Part shown: one piece after another, positions 1 to 7,276 of the stretch
How the letters are laid out: each line of letters starts with the position of its first letter
Numbering within the stretch: the first letter of the stretch is position 1
DNA from: Dyadobacter linearis
GTDB taxonomy: Bacteria > Bacteroidota > Bacteroidia > Cytophagales > Spirosomataceae
NCBI RefSeq assembly: GCF_907165045.1
Contig: NZ_CAJRAU010000012.1
Coordinates: 43,177-107,176 of the forward strand
DNA length: 64,000 nt
Reading direction: 5' to 3'
The notes under the pieces: generated by a model
Database searches by the model: none
What the model was told of the DNA's origin: nothing
What the model saw: the letters and a program-made list of their open reading frames with translations, nothing else
Program-made: the position numbers and the translations under genes

Positions 1-156
1 GGCATTGAGCTTAACAAAAACAATATTTTGCTTAGAATGAGCATATTGGGAGAATATCACATGCCCAAAATAGGCACGACTGTGCTGGATGATGATGGGG
101 TTAAACTTGTCAAGGATTACATCAAAAGCCTTAACGGGCATCATGTACAGCAGTAA
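1..156 (+). CDS. C-terminal fragment, TIGR03806/cytochrome-like tail
   Basis: The reading frame is open from base 1 to a TAA at 154-156, so only the last 51 residues of a protein are present. The tail has the pattern R-M-S...MP-x-x-GTTVLDDDGVKLVKDYI. This resembles the C-terminal end of TIGR03806-type and PQQ-dehydrogenase/cytochrome-associated secreted proteins, where a 'MP....vD..gv.ll..WI.sL' ending is common. That family link is inference from a short segment. Nothing else of the gene lies in the window. Confidence 0.5.
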   Translation, partial: GIELNKNNILLRMSILGEYHMPKIGTTVLDDDGVKLVKDYIKSLNGHHVQQ

Positions 157-383
157 AAGACCGTTGGAGCTGACCTGGTGACCATTTACTGATACTTTAC
201 GCGGCCTATAAGAAAACAATCGCATAATCAGTGTCACTGTAATGCTTGCCTCACCTCTGTAACCCGTATCGCCTTTATGACGGATCCTAGCTATTTTTGC
301 AAAGGAAAGCGATAATTCCTGATTTTGGACGGCTGTACCCTTTAAAGCTGTATATATCAAACTATTTATATTTACATAGTTGA

Positions 384-596
384 ATGATCCATATTTTCAA
401 GACAAACGTTGAGACGAAACCGGCAATCGAAAGACTTAAATCGTATCTTGATCAAATGGATGCCCTCGCCCAATGGAATTTTGATCTTGAAGATTGCGAT
501 CACATTTTGCGTATAGAGTCCAAAAGAGCAATTGGCCATTTAATTATCAATCTTCTGCATGAAAACGGTTTTGAGTGCCAGGAGCTTATTGACTAA
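384..596 (+). CDS. Small HMA-like hypothetical protein
   Basis: A 70-residue protein starting at the ATG at 384. The sequence (IHIFKTNVETK, WNFDLEDCDHILRIES) resembles small Bacteroidota proteins of about 70 residues predicted to adopt the beta-alpha-beta-beta-alpha-beta fold of heavy-metal-associated domains. It lacks the CxxC metal site, so metal binding is not supported. It ends 19 bases before the preferred start of the TetR gene, so the two are probably co-transcribed. No function can be assigned. Confidence 0.6.
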   Translation: MIHIFKTNVETKPAIERLKSYLDQMDALAQWNFDLEDCDHILRIESKRAIGHLIINLLHENGFECQELID

Positions 597-615
597 GTGT
601 TTGACTGATAAAAAA

Positions 616-1206
616 ATGAAAAAAGCCGACGCTACAAAATTGAATATTCTCGAAAAAGCATTTGAGCTCATTTATATCAAAGGGTATCAAGCTACTAGTA
701 TAGACGATATCATAGCCACTACGAACGTTACGAAGGGTGCATTTTACTATCATTTCAAGAACAAAGACGAGATGGGGTTATCAATCATAAATGAGCTTCT
801 CAAACCAACACTGACTGGCGGGTTCATCGGGCTATTGCAAAATGGCGAAGACCCTTTAAATGCTATTTATGACTTGATTTATGGGCTTTTGATCGAAAAT
901 GAATTTCTCAAAGTTGAGTATGGCTGTCCAGCTTCCAATTTGACTCATGAAATGAGCCCATTGAGTGAGGATTTTAATAATGCATTAAACGAACTGACCG
1001 AGCAATGGATAAAAACAATGATCGAATCCATCGAGCTCGGGAAGCATAACGGGGTTATCCGTGCAGATGTGGATGCCATGCAGGTAACTATGTTTGTAAT
1101 GTCAGGCTATTGGGGAATCCGCAACTTCGGCAAGCTCAGCAAAAGTAAAGAAGCTTACGTGTTTTTTTTGAAAGAGTTAAGAATATATTTGGAAAATTTG
1201 CGGTGA
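616..1206 (+). CDS. TetR/AcrR family transcriptional regulator
   Basis: A 196-residue DNA-binding repressor. Residues 8-55 form a TetR helix-turn-helix, with IYIKGYQATSIDDI followed by TKGAFYYHFKNKDEM, the classic 'G.fYyHF.sKe.L' signature. The rest is an all-helical ligand-binding domain of normal length. I chose the ATG at 616 because an upstream in-frame ATG at 559 would overlap the preceding gene and add 19 residues outside the family. Ligand and targets are unknown. The 70-residue upstream neighbour is its likely operon partner. Confidence 0.88.
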   Translation: MKKADATKLNILEKAFELIYIKGYQATSIDDIIATTNVTKGAFYYHFKNKDEMGLSIINELLKPTLTGGFIGLLQNGEDPLNAIYDLIYGLLIENEFLKVEYGCPASNLTHEMSPLSEDFNNALNELTEQWIKTMIESIELGKHNGVIRADVDAMQVTMFVMSGYWGIRNFGKLSKSKEAYVFFLKELRIYLENLR

Positions 1207-1418
1207 CTCTTTTCCCATCTGTGGAATCATATGCCTGCCAGAATACGCTGACTGTTTTTGAGCGAAGTTTTTGAGCAAGTATAAGACCTGCCCTCAGGTA
1301 TCAAAAATCAAATTACCTTAAAAACTTATTATTGATTTATTTATCATTAAGAGATCAATAATAAATACTACAATCTAATTCTATATTCAGATAATTTTGT
1401 ATTTTTGAAACCAGCTTA

Positions 1419-1433
1419 TGCATCGACGTTGCA
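1419..1433. promoter_or_regulatory. Orphan Zur-type palindrome
   Basis: TGCATC-GAC-GTTGCA matches the window's repeated TGCAAC-N3-GTTGCA box with one mismatch, the same variant half-site as at 5956 and 15804. It lies 12 bases downstream of a -7-like TATTTTTG, a position suited to repression, but no gene starts nearby; the ECF sigma factor begins 300 bases further on, beyond a terminator. Confidence 0.5.
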
Positions 1434-1544
1434 CTAGGAGAGCAATATATTACTCTGAGATGAACCCGTTAACCATATATGTATTCTCAACGTTATAAAA
1501 TACCAATCCATCCACATTTTTCTTTGTTCGCGTATTGCAATTTG

Positions 1545-1577
1545 AGGACCCTGCAAGTTTCAGGGTCCTTATTTTTT
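1545..1577 (+). terminator. Rho-independent terminator
   Basis: The 9 bp stem AGGACCCTG / CAGGGTCCT (1545-1553 with 1561-1569) has a 7-base loop and is followed by TATTTTTT. It is on the plus strand and no annotated gene ends just before it; the TetR gene ends 340 bases upstream. Confidence 0.75.
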
Positions 1578-1734
1578 GTGGATCTAAGGTAGCGGACGCT
1601 ACATTTAAAGCCCACTAAGTACTTGCGGTCACAATTCCGGCGGATGTCGGCTCTTCTAATCTGCGGATTTATAGCAAACAGGCTAGTAAAAGCTTGTGGA
1701 TTAAGGCTTTGATGATTGTAAAAAGTTTCTGTGT

Positions 1735-2277
1735 ATGGAAGTGAGAGATTTCATCGACGAGCCGGAATTGGTTTTAATGTTAAAAGCAAACCGGCGATGC
1801 GCATACGAATATTTGTATGATCGCTATGGTGCTGCGCTTTACGGCTTGGCCTTGAAGATGGTGAAAGATCAGCAGGTCGCTTGCGATGTTGTCCAGGACT
1901 CATTTATTAAGATTTGGCGAGAGGTAGGTACTTATGATCCCCAAAAGTGCTTACTTTTTGCGTGGATGCTCAACATTACAAAGAATACTGCCATTGACAT
2001 CCTCAGGAGCGAGAAGCACTATAATAGCACGACAAGTCTGGATTCCCTTTCCATTGCTGCACTTTGCTCTTTGCAAAGCCACAATCCGGCAGAGCAGGAG
2101 CCAGCAATAATCGTTGGTATGCTTGCACCGGAAAAAACGTATATCACAGAAATAGTTTATCTGCAAGAACTTACCCATGAGCAGGTACCGCTGATTTCAA
2201 AACTTCCACTACGTACTGTAAAGTCAAGGGCGCGTAAAAGCCTGCAAAACTTAGGCACTTTATTAATAGATCAATAG
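1735..2277 (+). CDS. ECF-type RNA polymerase sigma factor
   Basis: A 180-residue sigma-70 factor of the extracytoplasmic-function class. Region 2 spans about residues 12-85 (YEYLYDRYGAALYGLALKMV, then VVQDSFIKIWREVGTYD and FAWMLNITKNTAIDILR). Region 4 is at the C-terminus (LTHEQVPLISKLPLRTVKSRARKSLQNL), with the 'TVKSR.R..L..L' recognition helix. No anti-sigma factor or FecR gene adjoins it, so the inducing signal is not apparent. The linker between regions 2 and 4 and the first helix of region 4 are less typical than usual. The start is the only good ATG. Confidence 0.85.
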   Translation: MEVRDFIDEPELVLMLKANRRCAYEYLYDRYGAALYGLALKMVKDQQVACDVVQDSFIKIWREVGTYDPQKCLLFAWMLNITKNTAIDILRSEKHYNSTTSLDSLSIAALCSLQSHNPAEQEPAIIVGMLAPEKTYITEIVYLQELTHEQVPLISKLPLRTVKSRARKSLQNLGTLLIDQ

Positions 2278-2677
2278 CTTCCGTTGCATTCGTATACAGT
2301 ACTTAACAAATGAGGCAATGTGCAGTTACTGCAATCCACGATTACTATCTTTGATGCAAATGCAGGTAGGTTAAATAGAGAGGTAAAAATACACTCCCAG
2401 AATACTGTTTTGGGGGTGTTTTGTTATCAACCGCACGTATCAATTGAGTGCTACAAAATCTATTGTAGTTAGCGTCAAGACTTGTTTATTCAAAACACTG
2501 CCCAATTTCCTATGTTGGCGACTCATTATTATGCCGAGCAATATCTTAGAGATTAATGCCGCTTTTGTCACAAGACACTCTTCGGCATTACTAAACTTTT
2601 ACCTTATCCAATTGCGTGCCTTGATTTTAGGGCCTATTATTTATGTCTTTGCCGATTAAAATGAGAATTGGAGTAGC
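2278..2677. other. Intergenic stretch, terminator only
   Basis: A 400-base AT-rich stretch. Apart from the terminator-like hairpin at 2391-2424 I see no supported gene. The 71-codon frame at 2444-2659 has no recognisable composition or partner. Confidence 0.4.
2391..2424 (+). terminator. Terminator-like hairpin
   Basis: ACACTCCCAGAA (2391-2402) can pair over 12 positions with TTTTGGGGGTGT (2408-2419), using two G-U pairs and a 5-base loop, followed by TTTTGTT. It may end the sigma-factor transcript 115 bases after its stop. Confidence 0.55.
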
Positions 2678-3091
2678 TTACGATATTTGGGCAGCAGTGT
2701 GATCTTGTGGGATAGGTAATGTGTTGTTTCGGTACTTTTGCCTTAATCCTGTCGAGATAGTCAAACTGTAGTCCGATTTTTCTGCTTTACTATTCAGAAA
2801 TGAGCAGGTACATGAAATTTCTGATAAAGTGTTTTCAACATAGCTACCTGCGAAAAAGACCAGCTCTGATTTTGAAAAAGTATTTCGAATGAAATAGCTA
2901 ATTGCCTTGATGTGCCTGCTATCAGGTTGATCCAATTGATATAGCACCAATTTAAAATCTTTGTCTGGTATAACCTCCAGGAAAGATCCGGCATCAAAGA
3001 CAATTATGGGAGCAGTATCCAATGCGGATAAAACACTGTTAAAGAATGGGACATAAAATGGAGAGTTCAAAATAATCAGGACTTTGTTCAT
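2678..3091 (-). CDS. Hypothetical receiver-like protein
   Basis: A 137-residue frame read from the ATG at 3091 (a TTG three codons earlier is possible). It begins MNKVLIILNSPFYVPFFNSV, with alternating hydrophobic strands and helices (FKLVLYQLD, ELVFFAGSYV) that recall a CheY-like alpha/beta fold. The acidic pocket and phosphoacceptor context of a true receiver are not clear. The last 40 residues look unstructured. It is isolated and of atypical composition, so it may be a degraded regulator or not a gene. Confidence 0.35.
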   Translation of the reverse strand: MNKVLIILNSPFYVPFFNSVLSALDTAPIIVFDAGSFLEVIPDKDFKLVLYQLDQPDSRHIKAISYFIRNTFSKSELVFFAGSYVENTLSEISCTCSFLNSKAEKSDYSLTISTGLRQKYRNNTLPIPQDHTAAQIS

Positions 3092-3274
3092 GGGTGACAA
3101 GTTTTGCAGTTCGGGGTGAGCGTCCTTTGATGATATTTAAATATGGAGTCACTTAAGAGTTATTTTGGATATATCGTGGATCTTTATTTTGCTCCTAAAA
3201 GTGAAACTGGAAACGCTACTTCCAATCGTCCCAATACCTGGCAGGGCCTCAGATAAGTTAAACCTAAATCCCAT

Positions 3275-3291
3275 GTGCAACAATGTTGCAC
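3275..3291. promoter_or_regulatory. Zur-type box before the Fur-family gene
   Basis: GTGCAAC-AAT-GTTGCAC is a 17 bp palindrome, perfect outside the 3-base centre, 60 bases before the start of the Fur-family gene. The TTG in its right arm (3286-3288) lies 19 bases before TATCTTTA (3308-3315), a plausible -33/-7 pair, so the box would cover the -33 element. This predicts autorepression. Confidence 0.7.
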
Positions 3292-3351
3292 TATTGGTTT
3301 GTTTCATTATCTTTACGTATACCTACGAGTGCATGGCTAACTACAACTCAT

Positions 3352-3786
3352 ATGGACCAAATAAAGCAAATCTTGATTGGTAGCAAGCTACGTCCTACGC
3401 CAAACCGCATTGCAGTTTTGGAAGTTTTTTTAAAGGAGCATAAATCATTGTCCCACGGCCGGTTGCAGTGCATGTTGCAATATGAGATCGACCGGGTAAG
3501 TTTGTACCGTGCCCTAATTGACCTGGTAAATGCGGGCCTGCTATCTAGATTAATTGATTCAGACGGCGTTGCCCAATTTCATTATTGCAAAATGCAGGGG
3601 AATAATCATGATACGCTAACGCCACATTTTAAATGCAAAAATTGCGAAGAAATAGCTGCGCTTCCTGATTTACCTAAAACCTATATGCAACACATTTCGG
3701 CTTTTGGACATATACAAAATTCCAGGCTTTTACTGGAAGGGATTTGTCTTGAATGCGCTAAATCTGGCAGCCCTGTAAAATGGTAA
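3352..3786 (+). CDS. zur: Fur-family metalloregulator, probably Zur
   Basis: A 144-residue repressor. The N-terminal winged helix (about residues 8-80) includes LRPTPNRIAVLEVFL and VSLYRALIDLVNAGLL. The C-terminal dimerisation half has two CxxC pairs (CKNC near 94, CLEC near 132), the structural zinc site of Fur/Zur proteins. The ATG at 3352 was chosen because upstream in-frame residues are hydrophobic, unlike the family, and would run into the operator. The palindrome 60 bases upstream is repeated before neighbouring COG0523, lipoprotein and TonB genes, which argues for zinc rather than iron. Zinc specificity is inferred from this context. A hairpin at 3793 separates it from the converging lipoprotein gene. 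Confidence 0.8.
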   Translation: MDQIKQILIGSKLRPTPNRIAVLEVFLKEHKSLSHGRLQCMLQYEIDRVSLYRALIDLVNAGLLSRLIDSDGVAQFHYCKMQGNNHDTLTPHFKCKNCEEIAALPDLPKTYMQHISAFGHIQNSRLLLEGICLECAKSGSPVKW

Positions 3787-3792
3787 AGCAAA

Positions 3793-3816
3793 AGCAGCGG
3801 CATTTGACCCGCTGCT
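3793..3816 (-). terminator. Terminator between convergent genes
   Basis: The perfect 8 bp stem AGCAGCGG / CCGCTGCT has an 8-base loop. Read on the minus strand it is followed by TTTTGCTTT, so it mainly terminates the lipoprotein gene ending at 3831. It also lies just beyond the stop of the plus-strand Fur-family gene. Confidence 0.65.
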
Positions 3817-3830
3817 AGCGTTATCTGTCG

Positions 3831-4385
3831 TTACTGCACTTTTAAGTTGAAATTAAGGTTTACATCATCACTTCCAGGCGTTGGAGTCCCATTCTTTGCA
3901 CCTGGTTGGTGGCGAAGTTGGACTTTAAGCTTGCCCAAACCGGCAGCTCCTGACTTTGCAGTCCCAGTAAGGCCGATCGGAAAATTGTTGACATCCTTGT
4001 CCCCATACGTGTAAGCAAGCAAAGTCGCGGGTGAAGCTGTGTAAATAAGCAGATGCTCATCAGACTCTTTCTGGATCTCTTCCGTAATATCTTCCACTAG
4101 TGACTTGCTTTCATCTAAGAACTCGATGGTCATCTTGTATTCCGTATTTGCTTTCAGGGTAACCGTATCGAACCGGCTCGCAGGGTTTCCACCATCACCA
4201 TCAGCATCTTTGTAACTGAATGAAGTCATGGCTGCTGTACCCGCTTCTTTGAAGTTGAGTGTAACCGAGGTAATCAGTTCGTTTTCATCATCGGCTTTAA
4301 CATCATCGCCAGAGTCTTTACATTGGACGAATGCGATGGTCGTAAAAAGCAGTAAGCCATAAAGGAAATGTTTTCTAAGTTTCAT
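3831..4385 (-). CDS. Zur-box-controlled lipoprotein
   Basis: A 184-residue protein with a lipoprotein signal (MKLRKHFLYGLLLFTTIAFVQC, lipid attachment at Cys22) and an acidic linker. The mature part is a beta-rich domain (ELITSVTLNFKEAGT, SFSYKDADGDGG, EYKMTIEFLDES, EEIQKESDEHLLIY). Similar Bacteroidota lipoproteins occur beside TonB receptors. Longer frames start inside the upstream palindrome, so the ATG at 4385 is preferred. Three aspartates in DADGDGG could bind a cation. The box ends 29 bases before the start, so the gene is probably induced by zinc shortage, as an outer-membrane accessory or periplasmic binding lipoprotein. The exact role is unknown. Confidence 0.72.
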   Translation of the reverse strand: MKLRKHFLYGLLLFTTIAFVQCKDSGDDVKADDENELITSVTLNFKEAGTAAMTSFSYKDADGDGGNPASRFDTVTLKANTEYKMTIEFLDESKSLVEDITEEIQKESDEHLLIYTASPATLLAYTYGDKDVNNFPIGLTGTAKSGAAGLGKLKVQLRHQPGAKNGTPTPGSDDVNLNFNLKVQ

Positions 4386-4413
4386 AAGTGTTGGGATTAG
4401 CCAATTGAAGTTG

Positions 4414-4430
4414 TTGCAACTTGGTTGCAA
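4414..4430. promoter_or_regulatory. Zur-type box before lipoprotein gene
   Basis: TTGCAAC-TTG-GTTGCAA is a perfect 7+3+7 palindrome, the clearest copy of the consensus. It lies 29 bases upstream of the minus-strand lipoprotein start at 4385. Confidence 0.75.
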
Positions 4431-4468
4431 ACATAATGCATTTTAGAACAAGTCAATGGGTTAAACGA

Positions 4469-4912
4469 TTAATTTTCAATTAAAACCACGTCTTCCAGGA
4501 TGTAATTCAGGTACTCAATATCTTGTGCATTGAGCCTTAGCTTACCGCTAATCGTTTTGACAGCATCTGTTTTGAAACGTTGTTTCTTATTGCGTAGCTG
4601 TAATTCAATGATGGACTCTGGCCCGGCGCGACCACAAAAAAAGCACATCAACATGGGTTGTGCAGAGATCACATAAATGTTGTTGTCAGGATCTGCTGGT
4701 ATGAGATAACCTTTGATCTGGATTTGTTTTCCTTCCAGCCCGACAACGCTTTCTCCAAACGTAGGATAAAGAAAATACATGCCAAGCTGCTTATTAAATT
4801 TTTTGGCAAAGCGGACATCAGAGAGGTTTTTCCAGGTAAGAGAGATAGGTTTGTTGTCTACAAATCCTGAAAGGGATATAATTACAAGGACGGCGATCAG
4901 TAAGTTTCTCAT
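4469..4912 (-). CDS. DUF3299-like exported protein
   Basis: A 147-residue protein with an N-terminal signal sequence (MRNLLIAVLVIISLSGFVD). The domain has the conserved pattern of DUF3299 proteins: TWKNLSDVRF near the start, YPTFGESVVGLEGKQIQIKGYLIP, and MLMCFFCGRAGPESIIEL with a CFFCG pair that could bind a metal. Homologues occur next to ABC-type metal transport genes in other bacteria. The start at 4912 lies 13 bases after the stop of the His-rich lipoprotein gene, so both are read from the shared box at 5329. Its biochemical role is unknown; zinc trafficking is inferred from context. Confidence 0.72.
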   Translation of the reverse strand: MRNLLIAVLVIISLSGFVDNKPISLTWKNLSDVRFAKKFNKQLGMYFLYPTFGESVVGLEGKQIQIKGYLIPADPDNNIYVISAQPMLMCFFCGRAGPESIIELQLRNKKQRFKTDAVKTISGKLRLNAQDIEYLNYILEDVVLIEN

Positions 4913-4925
4913 GGCTAGCTGGATC

Positions 4926-5312
4926 TTATAAAACCTGGCCTTCGGCCTGGGCACGGATTGACAGGATTGCCTCTTTTGCATTGCGCTGATATTCCAGCAT
5001 GGACTCGTCTGTCATCTGGGGTGCAGGCTTATGCTTGTGTCCTTCTGTATGCTCATGGGCATGCTCGAAGCCGGGAACTTCGATAACGGATTCTTCCCAA
5101 AGTTCTACCAGGTGGGCCAGGCTGTCTAGCCTGATTTTTTCAGCAGCACTGGCATGCCGGCCAAGACTATCCAGCGACTTTTCCAGTTTGCCAGCTATGC
5201 TGACAGATTCCAGGTGCAGCTGATTGGCCTTAATCAGCAATTGGCTTTTTTGGTCAGATCCCCCACAGCTGAATGCAAATGCTAGCGGGAGGGCATAGAT
5301 AATTGTTTTCAT
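4926..5312 (-). CDS. Histidine-rich lipoprotein
   Basis: A 128-residue lipoprotein. The signal MKTIIYALPLAFAFSC places the lipidated Cys at residue 16. The mature protein is mainly helical (residues 25-85, possible coiled coil) and then carries HAHEHTEGHKHKP, six histidines in 13 residues, a probable zinc-binding loop. The ATG at 5312 is preferred over one at 5339 that would sit inside the palindrome. It is the first gene of a two-gene minus-strand operon and diverges from the MerC-like gene across a 21 bp box. A periplasmic zinc chaperone or buffer is a reasonable inference. Confidence 0.72.
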   Translation of the reverse strand: MKTIIYALPLAFAFSCGGSDQKSQLLIKANQLHLESVSIAGKLEKSLDSLGRHASAAEKIRLDSLAHLVELWEESVIEVPGFEHAHEHTEGHKHKPAPQMTDESMLEYQRNAKEAILSIRAQAEGQVL

Positions 5313-5328
5313 CAAAACGAACTTTATT

Positions 5329-5349
5329 ATTTGCAACAACGTTGCAAAT
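5329..5349. promoter_or_regulatory. Divergent Zur-type box
   Basis: A 21 bp palindrome with core TTGCAAC-AAC-GTTGCAA plus AT flanks, all outer bases paired. It sits 16 bases upstream of the His-rich lipoprotein start (minus strand) and 40 bases upstream of the preferred MerC-like start (plus strand). One operator can therefore control both directions. Confidence 0.78.
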
Positions 5350-5389
5350 GTCAGTAAAATTTATTGATTTCATTCATTTTCCAGTCAGT

Positions 5390-5950
5390 ATGCTTAAAAA
5401 GTCTGCTCTTTCATTGCCCATATCCATTTTCGTTTCCCTGCTACATGTAGGCTGCTGCATTTTCCCTTTGATAAGCATTGCAGTCGGCTCTGCTTCCCGT
5501 TTCGACGGAATGGTCCGGTACAAACCACTTTTTTTAGGATTGCAGGTGTTGCTGTTGATTTACCTTAGTGTGTCATTGGTGAGGTTCTATTCGCACAAAC
5601 ACTTCTTTCACAGCCAGTTTGAAAATTGGTCTTATCACATAGCTTTTGCAATAGCTATGGCTGGACTCTTAATCGGGTTATTTGAGCCTTTCCGGGCAGA
5701 GGAGCAGAAGCTTGCACAACAGCAGTTTGAATTATTCAGGACACACCGGCAGATTGAGCTGTCCGTTTCCGGCAAATACGACAGACAGCAGCTTAAAGAG
5801 GATCTTACTTCTATCAAAGGCATCAGGCCCGCATCTGTGAAAATCAATGGAAGCTATGTAAAAGCTAGCTTTCAAAGTGACAAGGTCAGCTCACTGGTAA
5901 TCTTGGCAGCACTAAGGGAGCAGGGCTATAAGGTAGTTACGGCAGAATAA
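5390..5950 (+). CDS. MerC/MerT-like membrane protein with HMA-like tail
   Basis: A 186-residue inner-membrane protein. Three hydrophobic segments are visible (about residues 8-30, 47-65 and 84-101). The first carries HVGCCIFPLIS, the vicinal-cysteine motif of MerC/MerT metal carriers. The soluble tail (about 120-186) looks like a ferredoxin-like HMA fold (ELSVSGKYDRQQLKEDLTSIKGI, ILAALREQGYKV) but lacks CxxC. The ATG at 5390 is preferred because an earlier in-frame ATG at 5348 overlaps the operator. It diverges from the His-rich lipoprotein operon and precedes the COG0523 gene. By context it moves zinc rather than mercury; this is inference. Confidence 0.72.
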   Translation: MLKKSALSLPISIFVSLLHVGCCIFPLISIAVGSASRFDGMVRYKPLFLGLQVLLLIYLSVSLVRFYSHKHFFHSQFENWSYHIAFAIAMAGLLIGLFEPFRAEEQKLAQQQFELFRTHRQIELSVSGKYDRQQLKEDLTSIKGIRPASVKINGSYVKASFQSDKVSSLVILAALREQGYKVVTAE

Positions 5951-5955
5951 TAAAG

Positions 5956-5970
5956 TGCATCACCGTTGCA
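5956..5970. promoter_or_regulatory. Variant Zur-type box, upstream of COG0523 gene
   Basis: TGCATC-ACC-GTTGCA is the same one-mismatch variant as at 1419. It lies 15 bases upstream of the strong palindrome at 5985, so the COG0523 gene has a tandem pair, as does the ABC operon at 15767/15804. Confidence 0.55.
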
Positions 5971-5984
5971 TTTGAAAAGTTGTA

Positions 5985-6017
5985 TTCTATATTTGCAACA
6001 ACGTTGCAAATATAGAA
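5985..6017. promoter_or_regulatory. Extended 33 bp Zur-type palindrome
   Basis: The core TTGCAAC-AAC-GTTGCAA (5993-6009) is flanked by eight further perfectly paired bases on each side (TTCTATAT / ATATAGAA), giving 15 bp arms around a 3-base centre. It ends five bases before the ATG of the COG0523 gene, so a bound repressor would cover the start region. This is the longest palindrome of the set. Confidence 0.8.
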
Positions 6018-6022
6018 AATCC

Positions 6023-7231
6023 ATGAACTACAAAAAACTTCCGGTAACCGTTTTAAGCGGTTTCCTTGGCGCGGGAAAGACTACACTGCTTAATCATATC
6101 CTTCATAACAAGGAAGGATTGAAAGTAGCCGTAATCGTCAATGACATGAGCGAGATCAACATTGATGCCCGGCTTGTCAAAAACGAAAACACATTAAGCC
6201 GTACCCAGGAGCGCCTGGTTGAAATGTCCAATGGCTGCATTTGTTGTACGCTTCGTGAAGATCTGATGATCGAAGTCCAGAAACTGGCACAAGAGAACCG
6301 CTTCGATTATTTATTGATAGAAAGTACAGGTATATCCGAGCCAGTGCCCATCGCGCAAACTTTCAGTTTTACAGATGAAGAGAATGGTATTGATCTTTCC
6401 AGGTGGGCAACCATTGACTGCATGGTCACAGTGGTGGATGCGTTGAACTTTGGCAAAGACTTTGGATCAATGGATACTGTGATTAGCAGGCAGATGAATG
6501 ATGATCAGACTGACAGGCGTACAATAGTCAATCTGCTGACCGATCAGATCGAATTTGCTGATGTGATCATTTTGAATAAAACGGATTTGGTTTCAAAGGG
6601 CGATCTTGGTGAGCTTCATGCGATCATCAAAGCTTTGAACCCGGCAGCAAAAGTCATAGAGAGCGCATTTTCAAAAATTTCACCCAAAACCATTCTCAAC
6701 ACAGGGCTGTTTAATTATGAGAAAGCAGAACAGTCCGCAGGATGGATCCAGGAGCTCAATAAAGTGGAGAATGGTGGCCATGTTCCCGAGACCCAGGAGT
6801 ATGGCATTATTTCTTTCGTGTTCCGCGATGCGCGTCCATTCCATCCAAAGCGCTTTTGGGATTACATTTCACAAAACTGGCCAGCTGGGGTAATCAGAAG
6901 CAAAGGGTTGTTCTGGATTGCTTCACGCCGAAATGATGCATTGAATTGGAGCCAGGCTGGCGGCTCAGTGCGGGCAGAGTCTGCTGGCGTCTGGTGGGCA
7001 AGCATGCCGCAAAGTCAGCGGTTTAAATATCAAGCATATATAGATAACCGTGCAGAGATTGAATCACGTTGGGGGCGCTTTGGTGACAGGCAAAATGAGC
7101 TGGTCATAATTGGCCAAGACCTGGATGCTGAATTAATCTTGTCTGAACTTGAGAGCTGCCTATGCAGTGCTGCTGAAATTATCCAGATGGAAAAAGGGCT
7201 GAGCTTCAATGACCCCTTTCCTGTGCTATAA
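6023..7231 (+). CDS. COG0523 (CobW/ZigA-like) GTPase metallochaperone
   Basis: A 402-residue G3E-family P-loop GTPase. GFLGAGKTTLLNHIL (residues 12-26) is the Walker A. NGCICCTLRED carries the C72-x-C74-C75 metal site of the family. ESTGISEPVPIAQTF, VVDALNF and ILNKTDLVS are the remaining GTPase motifs, with NKTD for guanine recognition. The CobW_C domain occupies the last 110 residues (YGIISFVFRDARPFHPKRFW). COG0523 proteins controlled by Zur are known to deliver zinc to client proteins in shortage, which fits the two upstream boxes. The ATG at 6023 lies five bases after the palindrome. The receptor gene follows within 50 bases, so they are probably one operon. Confidence 0.9.
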   Translation: MNYKKLPVTVLSGFLGAGKTTLLNHILHNKEGLKVAVIVNDMSEINIDARLVKNENTLSRTQERLVEMSNGCICCTLREDLMIEVQKLAQENRFDYLLIESTGISEPVPIAQTFSFTDEENGIDLSRWATIDCMVTVVDALNFGKDFGSMDTVISRQMNDDQTDRRTIVNLLTDQIEFADVIILNKTDLVSKGDLGELHAIIKALNPAAKVIESAFSKISPKTILNTGLFNYEKAEQSAGWIQELNKVENGGHVPETQEYGIISFVFRDARPFHPKRFWDYISQNWPAGVIRSKGLFWIASRRNDALNWSQAGGSVRAESAGVWWASMPQSQRFKYQAYIDNRAEIESRWGRFGDRQNELVIIGQDLDAELILSELESCLCSAAEIIQMEKGLSFNDPFPVL

Positions 7232-7276
7232 TATAAAGAAAGACGTATGGTGCGGCATTTTTCAATCAAGGTGACT

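Larger units (their letters stand above)
1207..1734. other. Intergenic stretch with orphan palindrome and terminator
   Basis: These 528 bases hold no convincing gene. They contain a Bacteroidota-like -7 element (TATTTTTG at 1400-1407), a Zur-type palindrome (1419-1433) and a strong terminator (1545-1577), which together could delimit a transcript of about 160 nt. Only very short reading frames occur between them, the longest a 27-codon ATG frame from 1418. It could be a small RNA or a leader peptide. Confidence 0.4.

Noticed and set aside
2444..2659. A 71-codon plus-strand frame
   Set aside because: No family resemblance or conserved-looking composition, and no linked gene; likely chance.
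3460..3485. Two GTTGCA/TTGCAA words inside the Fur-family gene, resembling a box
   Set aside because: They are in the same orientation and do not form the 3-base-spaced palindrome; they lie in coding sequence.
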